From Luteimonas fraxinea (GTDB lineage Bacteria > Pseudomonadota > Gammaproteobacteria > Xanthomonadales > Xanthomonadaceae), in assembly GCF_021233355.1 (NCBI RefSeq), contig NZ_CP089507.1, forward strand, positions 434,001-498,000: 64,000 nucleotides of DNA, read 5' to 3'. The position numbers were made by a program, and so were the translations under genes. Positions 1 to 11,094 of this stretch are shown in pieces. The notes below the pieces were generated by a model. The model was not told where the DNA came from and did not search any database. It saw nothing but the letters and a program-made list of their open reading frames with translations. Numbering within the stretch: position 1 is the first letter of the stretch; each line of letters begins with the position of its first letter.

Positions 1-306
1 TCGGTGCGTTCGGGCCAGCAGCTCTACGCCCAGAATCGCGACCTGACCGTGCTGTCCTCGGTCGGCGCCGGCGCCGAAGTCATTGCCGACGGTTCTATCC
101 ATATTTACGGCCCGTTGCGCGGCCGTGCACTGGCAGGCGCACAGGGCAGCGCGACTGCGCGTATCTTCTGCCGCAGTTTCCACGCCGAGCTGGTCGCAGT
201 AGCGGGCCACTACAAGGTGTTGGACGATATTCCCCGCGAACTCCATGGCAAGGCCGTCCAGGTCTGGCTGGAGCATGACGAATTGAAGATCGCCGCACTC
301 GAGTGA
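1..306 (+). CDS. minC: Septum site-determining protein MinC, C-terminal part (5' end outside window)
   Basis: This is the C-terminal portion of MinC, the FtsZ-polymerisation inhibitor that MinD brings to the membrane to block division at the poles. The visible ~101 residues form the right-handed beta-helix (MinC_C) region, with repeated glycine-spaced strands such as GAGAEVIADGSIHIYGPLRG. This region dimerises and binds MinD. The N-terminal FtsZ-inhibitory domain lies upstream of the window. The gene is followed 24 bp later by minD and then minE, the canonical operon order. Identification rests on both the sequence and the neighbours. Confidence 0.95.
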   Translation, partial: SVRSGQQLYAQNRDLTVLSSVGAGAEVIADGSIHIYGPLRGRALAGAQGSATARIFCRSFHAELVAVAGHYKVLDDIPRELHGKAVQVWLEHDELKIAALE

Positions 307-330
307 CGGCGACACACCAGGAGATGTGTT

Positions 331-1140
331 TTGGCTGAAATCATCGTAGTCACCTCGGGCAAGGGCGGCGTCGGCAAGACCACCAGCAGCGCGAGCATCG
401 CCATCGGCCTCGCCCGTCAGGGCAAGCGCACGGCGGTCGTGGACTTCGACGTGGGTCTGCGCAACCTCGACCTGATCATGGGCTGCGAGCGCCGCGTGGT
501 GTACGACCTGGTCAACGTGGTGCAGGGCGAAGCCTCGCTCAAGCAGGCGCTGATCAAGGACAAGCGGTTCGACAATCTGTACGTGCTGGCCGCGTCGCAG
601 ACTCGCGACAAGGACGCGCTGACCACCGAAGGCGTGGAACGCGTGCTCAAGGAACTCGCCGACGACGGCTTCGAATACATCGTCTGTGATTCGCCGGCCG
701 GCATCGAGAAGGGCGCGTTCCTGGCGATGTACTTCGCCGATCGCGCCGTTGTGGTCGTGAACCCGGAAGTGTCGTCGGTGCGCGACTCCGACCGCGTCAT
801 CGGCCTGCTGCAGTCCAAGACCCGCCGCGCCGAGAACGGCGAGCGCGTGCAGGAGCACCTGCTGCTGACCCGCTACAGCCCGGCGCGCGTGGAGACCGGC
901 GAAATGCTGTCGATCACCGACGTCGAGGAAGTGCTGGGCCTGAAGACGATCGGCGTGATCCCGGAGTCGGGCGACGTGCTCAATGCGTCCAACAAGGGCG
1001 AGCCGGTGATCCTGTCGGCCGAGTCGAACGCCGGTCAGGCCTACGACGATGCGGTTGCACGCCTGCTCGGCCAGGAGCGCCCGATGCGCTTCACGACCAC
1101 CGACAAGAAGGGCTTCTTCAGCAAGCTGTTCGGAGGCTGA
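331..1140 (+). CDS. minD: Septum site-determining ATPase MinD
   Basis: MinD is the membrane-binding P-loop ATPase that recruits MinC and oscillates under MinE control. The 269-residue length is normal. The deviant Walker A motif KGGVGKTTS lies at residues ~11-19, and switch/Walker B-like segments follow ([21 protein letters not shown]). The C-terminus [11 protein letters not shown] is the amphipathic membrane-targeting helix. The start is TTG, chosen because the protein then begins [13 protein letters not shown] as in the family and an AGGAG sequence precedes it by several bases. minE follows after 2 bp. Confidence 0.97.
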   Translation: MAEIIVVTSGKGGVGKTTSSASIAIGLARQGKRTAVVDFDVGLRNLDLIMGCERRVVYDLVNVVQGEASLKQALIKDKRFDNLYVLAASQTRDKDALTTEGVERVLKELADDGFEYIVCDSPAGIEKGAFLAMYFADRAVVVVNPEVSSVRDSDRVIGLLQSKTRRAENGERVQEHLLLTRYSPARVETGEMLSITDVEEVLGLKTIGVIPESGDVLNASNKGEPVILSAESNAGQAYDDAVARLLGQERPMRFTTTDKKGFFSKLFGG

Positions 1141-1142
1141 TC

Positions 1143-1406
1143 ATGGGTATGTTCGATTTCCTCAAGCCGAAGAAGAACACCGCCTCGATCGCGAAGGACC
1201 GGTTGCGCATCATCGTCGCGCAGGAGCGGACCAATCGCGGTGCCCCCGATTACCTTCCGTTGCTGCAGCGCGAGCTGCTGGAAGTGATCCGCAAATACGT
1301 CAGCATCGACGTCGAAGCGGTGAAGGTGGATCTGGTCAAGGACGGCGACCACGACGTCCTCGACATCTCGGTCGCGCTGCCCGAAGAGCGTCAGGCCACC
1401 GCCTGA
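1143..1406 (+). CDS. minE: Cell division topological specificity factor MinE
   Basis: MinE stimulates MinD ATPase activity, displaces MinC and restricts the division block to the poles. The 87-residue protein has the expected N-terminal membrane-targeting segment ([11 protein letters not shown]), then the anti-MinCD region ([15 protein letters not shown]) and the C-terminal topological-specificity domain with the conserved LQRELLEVI and YV.ID segments. It starts 2 bp after minD and so should be translationally coupled to it. Confidence 0.97.
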   Translation: MGMFDFLKPKKNTASIAKDRLRIIVAQERTNRGAPDYLPLLQRELLEVIRKYVSIDVEAVKVDLVKDGDHDVLDISVALPEERQATA

Positions 1407-1415
1407 GTCGTACGG

Positions 1416-1940
1416 GTGGATGCGCCTCGCGACATCGAGACGGCCGACGCGGCCGGACACGTGCTGTGTCTGGCCGACATCGGGTTCGACGCGCCCGCCG
1501 CCCTGCTCGCCCGTTACGGGCTGACCCTGCATCACGTGCCCGACGGCGCGCCGATTCCGGGCAGTTACTGGGGCGCGCCGGAGGCCGGCATCATCGGCGT
1601 GGATGTGCACGCGCGTGGCGACACGCCGGTGCATTCGCTGCTGCACGAAGCCGGCCATCTGATCGTGCTCCCGCCCGAGCGCCGCGCCGCAGTGCATACC
1701 GATGCGACCGATTCGGTCGAGGAAGAGGACGCGACCTGCTATCTGCAGATCGTGCTCGCCGATGCCCTGCCCGGTGTCGGCCGCGAACGCCTGATGGCGG
1801 ACATGGACACCTGGGGCTACACCTTCCGCCTCGGCTCGGCGCGCGCCTGGTTCGAGCAGGATGCCGAAGACGCGCGCAGCTGGCTGATCGCGCGCGATCT
1901 GTTGCCCGCGGTGGACCGCCTGGACGCTGTCGCGCTGTAG
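1416..1940 (+). CDS. Uncharacterised protein with zinc-metalloprotease-like HEAGH motif
   Basis: A 174-residue soluble protein with no signal peptide or membrane segment. It carries an HExxH motif (HEAGH, residues 77-81) in the context SLLHEAGHLIVLP. An acidic EEEDATCYLQ segment about 28 residues later could supply a third zinc ligand. The gene starts with GTG nine bases after minE stops, so it probably shares the min operon transcript. I do not recognise a characterised family. The HExxH pattern suggests a small zinc peptidase or a catalytically dead relative; function is unknown. A possible link to division is inferred only from position. Confidence 0.75.
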   Translation: MDAPRDIETADAAGHVLCLADIGFDAPAALLARYGLTLHHVPDGAPIPGSYWGAPEAGIIGVDVHARGDTPVHSLLHEAGHLIVLPPERRAAVHTDATDSVEEEDATCYLQIVLADALPGVGRERLMADMDTWGYTFRLGSARAWFEQDAEDARSWLIARDLLPAVDRLDAVAL

Positions 1941-2000
1941 ACGCGCGAGGCGGAGAACTCGCGTGCGCAAGCGCGCGCAGTCGCATCGGCACATCGACAC

Positions 2001-2029
2001 TTGCAGCTCCGTGGGCGGCGCACTAGCCT
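2001..2029 (+). promoter_or_regulatory. Candidate sigma70 promoter for the M2 peptidase gene
   Basis: TTGCAG (2001-2006) and TAGCCT (2024-2029) are separated by exactly 17 bp. The predicted transcript start is near 2036, about 24 bases before the GTG start of the peptidase gene. The match to consensus is partial, so this is a plausible prediction rather than a firm call. Confidence 0.45.
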
Positions 2030-2059
2030 CCCCGTTCCCTAGATGACCGGAAGCTGTCC

Positions 2060-4096
2060 GTGAAACAACGCCACGCCCTGCTCGCCCTCGCCGTGGCCGC
2101 GAGCCTGACGCTCGCCGGCTGCAACCGCTCCGAATCCCCCGATGCCGCGACGCCGGCCGGTACTGCCGCGACCCCCGCCGGCGAGACTGCCGACCAGTTC
2201 ATCGCCCGTGTCAACGAAGAAGTGCGCACGTTGATGCCCGAGCTGACCGCCTCGCAGTGGCTGTCGGCGACCTACATCAACGATGACAGCGGGTTGCTGG
2301 CCGCCAAGTACAACGAGCGCTATCTCGCCCAGCTCAACAGCTGGATCGAGCAGGCACGCACGTTCGAAGGCCAGCAGATGTCGCCCGAAACCGCACGCGC
2401 GATCAATCTGCTCAAGCTCGGCGCGTCGATGCCGCCGCCGCGCAATCCCGAACACCTCGCCGAACTGACGAAGATTGCGTCGAAGATGGAACGCACCTAC
2501 GGCACCGGCCAGTACTGCACCGGCGAAGGCGAAGCACGCAGCTGCCGCCAGCTGGGTCAGCTCGAAGACGTGCTGCGCAGCAGCCGCGACTACGACGCGC
2601 AGCTCGACGCCTGGCAGGGCTGGCACACGATCGCCCAGCCGATGCGCGCCGACTACACGCGCTTCGTCGAACTCGTCAACGAAGGCTCGCGCGACCTCGG
2701 CTTCGCCGATGCAGGCGAGGCCTGGCGCTCGGGTTACGACATGCCACCCGCCGAACTCGCCGCCGAGACCGATCGCCTGTGGAACCAGGTCAAGCCGCTC
2801 TACGAGCAGCTGCACTGCTACACGCGTACGCGTCTTGAAGCGCGCTATCCCGGCCGCGGCACTGTCGACGGCGGCCTGCTGCCCGCACATCTGATGGGCA
2901 ACATGTGGCAGCAGGACTGGGGCAACCTGTGGGACGTGCTGCAGCCCTACCCCAACGCCGGCGATCTCGACATCACCGGTGCGCTGGAGAAGAACTATCA
3001 GGCGCAGCTCAACGAGCGGATGGTCAAGGAGAACGCGCTGATCGATTCGGATCGTCGCGCCGACATCGCCCACGCCGCGCAGATCGACAACGCCAGGCAG
3101 ATGAACGAGCGCGCGCAGGATTTCTACACCTCGCTCGGCATGCCCGCGCTGCCCGCGAGCTTCTGGACGAAGACGCAGTTCATCAAGCCGCGCGACCGCG
3201 ACGTGGTCTGCCACGCCAGCGCCTGGGACATGGGCGTCAAGATCGGTGAGGGTTCTGATGCTCAGCCGGACGTGCGCACCAAGATGTGCACCAAGCCGAA
3301 CGAGGAAGACTTCACAACGATCTACCACGAGCTCGGCCACGTCTATTACTACCTCGCCTACAACGGGCGTCCGCCGCTGTTCCAGAACGGTGCGCACGAT
3401 GGTTTCCACGAGGCGATCGGCGACACCATCGTGCTGTCGATGACGCCGCAGTATCTGCAGTCGATCGGTCTGGTCGGCGAGCAGCAGCAGACGCAGGAAT
3501 CGCTGGTCAATTCGCAGATGCGCATGGCACTGGCGAAGGTGTCGTTCCTGCCGTTCGGCCTGATGATCGACCGCTGGCGCTGGGGCGTGTTCGACGGCTC
3601 GATCACGCCGGAGAACTACAACAGCGCGTGGTGGTCGTTGAAGGCGCAGTACCAGGGCGTCGCCCCGGCCACCGCACGCGGCGAAGAGTTCTTCGACGCC
3701 GGTGCCAAGTACCACGTGCCGGGCAACACGCCCTACACGCGTTACTTCCTGTCGCACGTGCTGCAGTTCCAGTTCTACAAGGCGCTGTGCGATGCGTCCG
3801 GCCACACCGGCCCGTTGAACGAGTGCAGCTTCTACGGCAACAAGGCGGCCGGCGAGAAGTTCTGGGCGATGCTGGAGAAGGGCAACAGCCAGCCGTGGCA
3901 GCAGACGCTGAAGGAACTGACCGGCGGCGAGCAGATGGACGCCGCGCCGGTGCTCGAATACTTCGCACCGCTGCAGACGTGGCTCACCCAGCAGAACGAA
4001 GGCAAGACCTGCGGCTGGACCGCGTCGGCCACCGCGCAGTCCCCCGCACCTGCACCGGCCGCGCAGCCGGCTGCACCGGCGCCGACGCAGGGCTGA
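2060..4096 (+). CDS. ACE-like peptidyl-dipeptidase A, M2 metallopeptidase, lipoprotein
   Basis: This 678-residue protein belongs to peptidase family M2 (angiotensin-converting-enzyme type). The family removes C-terminal dipeptides using one zinc ion. HELGH lies at residues 423-427 and is followed about two dozen residues later by HEAIGD, whose Glu is the third zinc ligand, as in ACE. The N-terminus is a lipoprotein signal with lipobox LAGC, so the enzyme should be anchored in the periplasm or outer membrane. The C-terminus is an Ala/Pro-rich tail. The start is GTG, preceded by a GGAAG Shine-Dalgarno-like sequence. M2 enzymes are known in Xanthomonas. The gene stands alone and ends at a strong hairpin terminator. 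Confidence 0.93.
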   Translation: MKQRHALLALAVAASLTLAGCNRSESPDAATPAGTAATPAGETADQFIARVNEEVRTLMPELTASQWLSATYINDDSGLLAAKYNERYLAQLNSWIEQARTFEGQQMSPETARAINLLKLGASMPPPRNPEHLAELTKIASKMERTYGTGQYCTGEGEARSCRQLGQLEDVLRSSRDYDAQLDAWQGWHTIAQPMRADYTRFVELVNEGSRDLGFADAGEAWRSGYDMPPAELAAETDRLWNQVKPLYEQLHCYTRTRLEARYPGRGTVDGGLLPAHLMGNMWQQDWGNLWDVLQPYPNAGDLDITGALEKNYQAQLNERMVKENALIDSDRRADIAHAAQIDNARQMNERAQDFYTSLGMPALPASFWTKTQFIKPRDRDVVCHASAWDMGVKIGEGSDAQPDVRTKMCTKPNEEDFTTIYHELGHVYYYLAYNGRPPLFQNGAHDGFHEAIGDTIVLSMTPQYLQSIGLVGEQQQTQESLVNSQMRMALAKVSFLPFGLMIDRWRWGVFDGSITPENYNSAWWSLKAQYQGVAPATARGEEFFDAGAKYHVPGNTPYTRYFLSHVLQFQFYKALCDASGHTGPLNECSFYGNKAAGEKFWAMLEKGNSQPWQQTLKELTGGEQMDAAPVLEYFAPLQTWLTQQNEGKTCGWTASATAQSPAPAPAAQPAAPAPTQG

Positions 4097-4114
4097 TCCC
4101 ACATCGCGTGGACT

Positions 4115-4148
4115 CGAAGAAGGGCCGGCATTTGCCGGCCCTTCTTCG
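4115..4148. terminator. Bidirectional Rho-independent-type hairpin between convergent genes
   Basis: The arm CGAAGAAGGGCCGGCA (4115-4130) is matched by its exact complement ending at 4148, with a very tight TT centre (effective loop ATTT). The A/T-containing outer stem and the position between the stop codons of the convergent peptidase and MFS genes suggest it serves both. A short T-run follows on the plus side. Confidence 0.8.
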
Positions 4149-4167
4149 TTTCAGCGGACCACCAGAC

Positions 4168-5403
4168 TCACATCTGGTCTGTCGGCTCCAGGGATGCGGG
4201 ATCGCGCGGACATCCCGGCGGTCGCGTGCCGCGCGAGAGTTCCCAACGCCAGAACATCCAGCCGACCAGCATGAAGGCTGCCGACGTCACCGCCAGCAGC
4301 AGCGGCTTATGGCTGACCAGCGGCGACAGCAGGCCGGCGACCGCGGCGTTGAGCACCAGACCGGTGAAGGCCTGCAGCGACGACGCCGAGCCGCGCTGGC
4401 GCGGGTACATGTCGAGGATCGCGAGCGTCAGGATCGGGAATGTCAGCGCGATGCCGAACGAATTGAGCATCGCCGGCATCACCGCCCACGGAATCGCGGG
4501 CTGGTCGACCAGCAGGTTGTAGGCGACGTTGAGCGCCACCGCGACGCCGCTGCAGGCGAAGCCGATGTTCGCCAGACGCGTGCCGGTGATGCGTCCCGCT
4601 GCGCGGCCCGAGACCCAGGAGCCGATCATCATGCCGCTGATCATCGGCACGAAGAACCAGCCGAACTGGCGTTCGTTGAGGCCCAGCACATCGACCACGA
4701 ACACCGGCGTGGAGGCGATGTACAGGAACAGCGCCGAGAAATTGAACGCGCCGGCCGCGGCGATGCGCTGGAAGCGGCTGTTCGCGACGATCGACATGTA
4801 GTCGCGCAGCAGGCGCTTCGGCGCGAGCGAGATGCGGTGTTCGCGCGGATGGGTTTCCGGCAGCCACAGCCAGACCACGACCAGCAGCACCAGCGAGAAC
4901 GCGACCAGGAACCAGAAGATCAGCGGCCAGCGGCCCCAGCCCAGCAGCCAGCCGCCGATGATCGGCGCGATCGCCGGCGCGATGCTGAAGATCATCATGA
5001 CCTGGCTCATCAGGCGCTGGGCGTCATCGCCCTGCAGCACGTCACGGATCACCGCGCGCCCGACGATCAGGCCCACGCCGGCAGACAGCCCCTGCAGCGC
5101 GCGGAACGATAAGAGTGTGGTCAGATCGGTCGACAGCGCGCAGCCCACCGACGCCACCACGAAGATCGCCAGCCCGCCGAGGATCACCGCGCGCCGGCCG
5201 ATCGCATCCGACAGCGGCCCGTGGACGATGCTCATCAGCGCGTAGGCGATCAGATACACCGCGATGGTTTGCTGCATCGCCGCCGGATCGGCATCCAGAT
5301 CGCTGCCCATCGCCGGGAACGCCGGGAAGATCGTGTCGATCGAGAACGGGCCGAACATCGCCAGGCCCGCCAGCAGCAGGGCCAGCGCGCGGATCGACGG
5401 CAT
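4168..5403 (-). CDS. Bcr/CflA-family multidrug efflux MFS transporter
   Basis: A 411-residue inner-membrane transporter of the major facilitator superfamily, drug:H+ antiporter-1 type (Bcr/CflA). About 12 hydrophobic helices can be traced. The signatures are the N-terminal FGPFSIDTIFPAFPAMG, the loop GPLSDAIGRRAVILGG (motif A) and the mid-protein SVGCALSTDLTTLLSFRALQG. The start was placed at MPSIRALALL because that gives the family N-terminus directly before helix 1; an in-frame upstream ATG at 5529 would add a non-homologous basic leader. A TATGAT hexamer on the minus strand at 5568-5573 could be its -10, giving a leader of about 160 nt. Substrate unknown. Confidence 0.88.
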   Translation of the reverse strand: MPSIRALALLLAGLAMFGPFSIDTIFPAFPAMGSDLDADPAAMQQTIAVYLIAYALMSIVHGPLSDAIGRRAVILGGLAIFVVASVGCALSTDLTTLLSFRALQGLSAGVGLIVGRAVIRDVLQGDDAQRLMSQVMMIFSIAPAIAPIIGGWLLGWGRWPLIFWFLVAFSLVLLVVVWLWLPETHPREHRISLAPKRLLRDYMSIVANSRFQRIAAAGAFNFSALFLYIASTPVFVVDVLGLNERQFGWFFVPMISGMMIGSWVSGRAAGRITGTRLANIGFACSGVAVALNVAYNLLVDQPAIPWAVMPAMLNSFGIALTFPILTLAILDMYPRQRGSASSLQAFTGLVLNAAVAGLLSPLVSHKPLLLAVTSAAFMLVGWMFWRWELSRGTRPPGCPRDPASLEPTDQM

Positions 5404-5652
5404 GCGTGGCTGTCTCACGCGGACACCTGCCGCGCGCGTGAAGTGAATGCATGGGAAGGCGCCGACGCGCTGGAGGCGGCAGGGCAACAGGATTCGGACA
5501 TTGGGACACCGGCAGACGTCCGCATTCACGGACCGGGCGCGGCGCGGCGGCCGCCTGGAAGCGCGACATCATAGGCCGGTCGATGCCGACGCCCCGGCAA
5601 CGGCGCGTTCCGCCGCGCCCCCGCGACACGCGCGAGCGCGCAACGTGGCCGG

Positions 5653-5658
5653 TATACT
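5653..5658 (+). promoter_or_regulatory. Candidate -10 element of the gcvP riboswitch transcript
   Basis: TATACT stands out in a GC-rich stretch and lies about 14 bases before the first aptamer stem, as expected for a promoter that starts transcription just ahead of a riboswitch. No convincing -35 box is visible at 16-18 bp spacing. Confidence 0.5.
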
Positions 5659-5671
5659 GCGCCGCGTATGC

Positions 5672-5854
5672 AGTGGGAGAAGCGGGCGCTCCTCGTGAGC
5701 GTCCCTGCCGTAGGCGCAACCGCCCGGAATCGCTCAGGCCCAGTACCGCTGCAGCGGCAACACTCTGGAGAGACCGGGGGCCCGTCAAGGGCGCATCCGG
5801 CGCCGAAGGGGCACGAAGCGCACCGCTTCCAAACTCTCAGGCAAAAGGACAGAG
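5672..5854 (+). promoter_or_regulatory. Tandem glycine riboswitch (two aptamers)
   Basis: Two glycine-aptamer units lie back to back. Unit 1 (about 5673-5752) shows GGGAGA, then GCCGTAGGCGCAA, then CGCTCAGGC. Unit 2 (about 5762-5854) shows CTGGAGAGACC, GCGCCGAAGGGGCA and the hallmark ACTCTCAGGCAAAAGGACAG. A short linker joins them. The class binds glycine and usually switches on glycine cleavage genes, and the next gene is glycine dehydrogenase gcvP. Recognition is by eye from conserved core strings and context. Confidence 0.93.
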
Positions 5855-5864
5855 GGGCACGCGG

Positions 5865-5945
5865 AAGACCGGTGGTCTTGCGCCTGCGTCGACCCGAGCG
5901 GATCGACGCAGGCGGACGCCGGCATTCCTGAGCCCCGCCTTTTTT
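5865..5945 (+). terminator. Putative expression platform of the glycine riboswitch
   Basis: Three possible helices follow the second aptamer. (1) AAGACC/GGTCTT hairpin, 5865-5879. (2) A perfect 12-bp stem CGCCTGCGTCGA (5881-5892) with 5903-5914. (3) AGGCGG (5910-5915) with CCGCCT (5935-5940), followed by five T residues (5941-5945). Helices 2 and 3 share bases 5910-5914, so they exclude each other, as in an antiterminator/terminator pair. The T-run ends three bases before an in-frame ATG, so the same fold could also hide the translation start. The mechanism is inferred. Confidence 0.55.
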
Positions 5946-5957
5946 CGGATGCCCGCC

Positions 5958-8837
<2,880 letters not shown>

Positions 8838-8896
8838 TCCGAGGATGCGGATCAGCCGGCGACGCCCCGGTCGATCTGCGAATTGCGTCACAACCT

Positions 8897-8918
8897 GACC
8901 CGACCGTACGGTCGGGTC
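8897..8918 (+). terminator. Hairpin terminator after gcvP
   Basis: GACCCGACCGTACGGTCGGGTC is self-complementary over its full length, apart from the short unpaired turn at its centre, and is followed by TGTTGTCT. It lies 60 bases past the gcvP stop codon, ahead of the next gene. Confidence 0.65.
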
Positions 8919-9034
8919 TGTTGTCTCCGCCGTAGGCACGGAACCCCACCGCGTCGCGGCGGGCTTCACCATTTCTGAACATTGGCACGCGGGTTGCTAC
9001 AGAGGCTCAGCCTCCCCCGCTCCGGTCCAGTCCC

Positions 9035-10998
9035 ATGCTCGTCGGCACCTACAACCCGCTGCTCGTCGCCATCTCGTACGTGGTCGCGGCATTCGCGTCC
9101 TATGTCGCCCTCGACATGGCCGGCCGGATCGCCGCGAGTGACGGCTGGGCCTCGCGCAGCTGGCTGATCGGCGGCGCGGTCGCGATGGGCTTCGGCATCT
9201 GGTCGATGCACTTCCTCGGCATGCTCGCGTTCGAGCTGCCGATCCCGCAGGGCTACGACCTCGCGGTGACGCTGTATTCGCTGCTGATCGCGATCTGCAG
9301 CTCGGCCTACGCCCTGCACGTGATCTCCGGACGCGACCTGCCCGCGCGCAAGCTCGGTGTTGCGGCTTTGATTCTCGGCGCCGGCATCGCGGCCATGCAT
9401 TACGTCGGCATGGAAGCCATGCACGTGCAGCCGGGCATCGACTACCACCCGGGCTGGTTCGCGCTGTCGATCGTGATCGCGATCGTCGCCGCCGGCGCGG
9501 CGCTGTGGATCGCGTTCTCGCTGCGCCGCGAAGGCGCCGGTGTGGTGCGCGCGCGCAGCCTGGCGGCGCTGGTGATGGGCGTAGCGATCGTCGGCATGCA
9601 CTACACCGGCATGGCCGCGGCCGGCTTTCCCGAAGGCAGCATCTGCGGCGCCGCGATCGCCGGTGGTATCTCGCCGCAGTGGCTCGCGAGCCTGGTCGGC
9701 GCGACGACGTTCGCGATCCTCGGCATGGCACTGACGACCTCGATCCTCGACCGCCGCCTGCAGGAGCGCACCACCCTGCTCAGCGATTCGCTGAAGAAGG
9801 CGAACCAGGAGCTGACCTATCTCGCTCTGCACGACAACCTCACCAAGCTGCCGAACCGTCTGCTGCTGGAGGATCGCCTCGAACACGCGATCCGCCGCGC
9901 GGTGCGCAACGGCAACCGCTTCGCGCTGCTTTTCGTCGATCTCGACGGATTCAAGGCGGTCAACGATGCCTATGGCCATCCGATCGGCGACCGCCTGTTG
10001 CTGCAGGTCGCACGTCATCTCACCGCGGAAATCCGCGCTGAAGACACGCTGGCGCGGCTGGGCGGCGACGAGTTCGTCGTGCTCGCCGACATCAAGGATC
10101 CCAGCGATGCGGCGACGCTCGCAGACAAACTACTGCAGACCGTCGCGATGCCGGTGCAGATCGAAGCCGGCGAACTCAACGTAACCGGCAGCATCGGCAT
10201 CGCGATCTTCGGCGCCGATGGCACCAATGCGCGCGAACTGATGGCGAACGCCGATGCGGCGATGTATTCGGCCAAGGACCAGGGCCGCAATGCCTACTGC
10301 TTCTTCGAGCCGTCGATGAACCGCGGCGCGCACGCCGAGCTCGCGCTGATCCAGGATCTGCGACGGGCGCTCGCACTGGGTCAGTTCACCCTGAACTATC
10401 AGCAGAAGGTGCGTGCACCGGACGGGCCGCTGATCGGTGTCGAGGCACTACTGCGCTGGCACCATCCCGAGCGCGGCCTGGTCATGCCGGCCACCTTCAT
10501 TCCGCTGGCCGAGAAGACCGGCCTGATTCTCGAGATCGGCCGCTGGGTCATCCCGGCCTGCTCGGCAAGATCAAGGAAGCGCTCGCGCGCCATGGCATGC
10601 CGCCGTCGTCGCTCGTACTCGAGATCACCGAATCGACCGCGATGCACGACCCGGAAGCGAGTCTGGCGATCCTGCAGCGACTGTCGGCACTGGGCGTGCA
10701 GATCTCGATCGACGACTTCGGCACCGGCTATTCCAGCCTGCTGTATCTCAAGCGCCTGCCGGCCAGCGAACTCAAGATCGACCGCGCCTTCGTCAAGGAT
10801 CTGGTCGCTGGCAGCGAGGACGCCGCGATCGTCTCGGCGATCATCGCGCTTGGTCGCACCTTGAACCTGTCCGTGATCGCCGAAGGCGTCGAGACCGAAG
10901 CGCAGCAGCGGTTGCTGACGGAGCTTGGCTGCACCTCGTTGCAGGGCTTCCATTTCGGCATGCCCGGCGACGCCGCGGCGATCGGCCCGCGGCTCTGA
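9035..10998 (+). pseudogene. MHYT-GGDEF-EAL c-di-GMP protein disrupted in the EAL domain
   Basis: The intact 5' part encodes a seven-helix MHYT sensor (MHFLGM, MHYVGM and MHYTGM, proposed metal-binding). A diguanylate cyclase domain follows, with GGDEF at residues 343-347 and an RxxD inhibitory site (RAED) five residues earlier. The EAL phosphodiesterase domain begins with EALLRW at residue 470. After GRWVI (near 10550) the frame is lost. From 10558 the next frame resumes with LLGKIKEALARHG, EITES, DDFGTGYSS, LKIDRAF and AEGVETEAQ. Compared with ordinary EAL domains, about 33 residues including the metal-binding Asn segment (VNVS) are missing, so this looks like a deletion of about 100 bp that also shifts frame. 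The reading frame as given yields a 609-residue MHYT-GGDEF protein with a nonsense tail. A sequencing or assembly error is possible. Confidence 0.85.
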
Positions 10999-11094
10999 CC
11001 CAATACCGGATTCGTCTGACCTCGAGCGCCCGGCGGTCCATCCACTGACGAAACGTCCGCCGTCTTCCGGTCCCGGAGGCGCGGGCGCGTCGTG

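Noticed and set aside
2039..4102. 687-codon antisense frame opposite the M2 peptidase
   Set aside because: Shadow of a gene with clear catalytic motifs; no domain in the antisense product.
4168..5529. Longer MFS protein starting at 5529
   Set aside because: The added 42 residues (Cys/Arg-rich) do not resemble the family, and the first helix fits a start at 5403.
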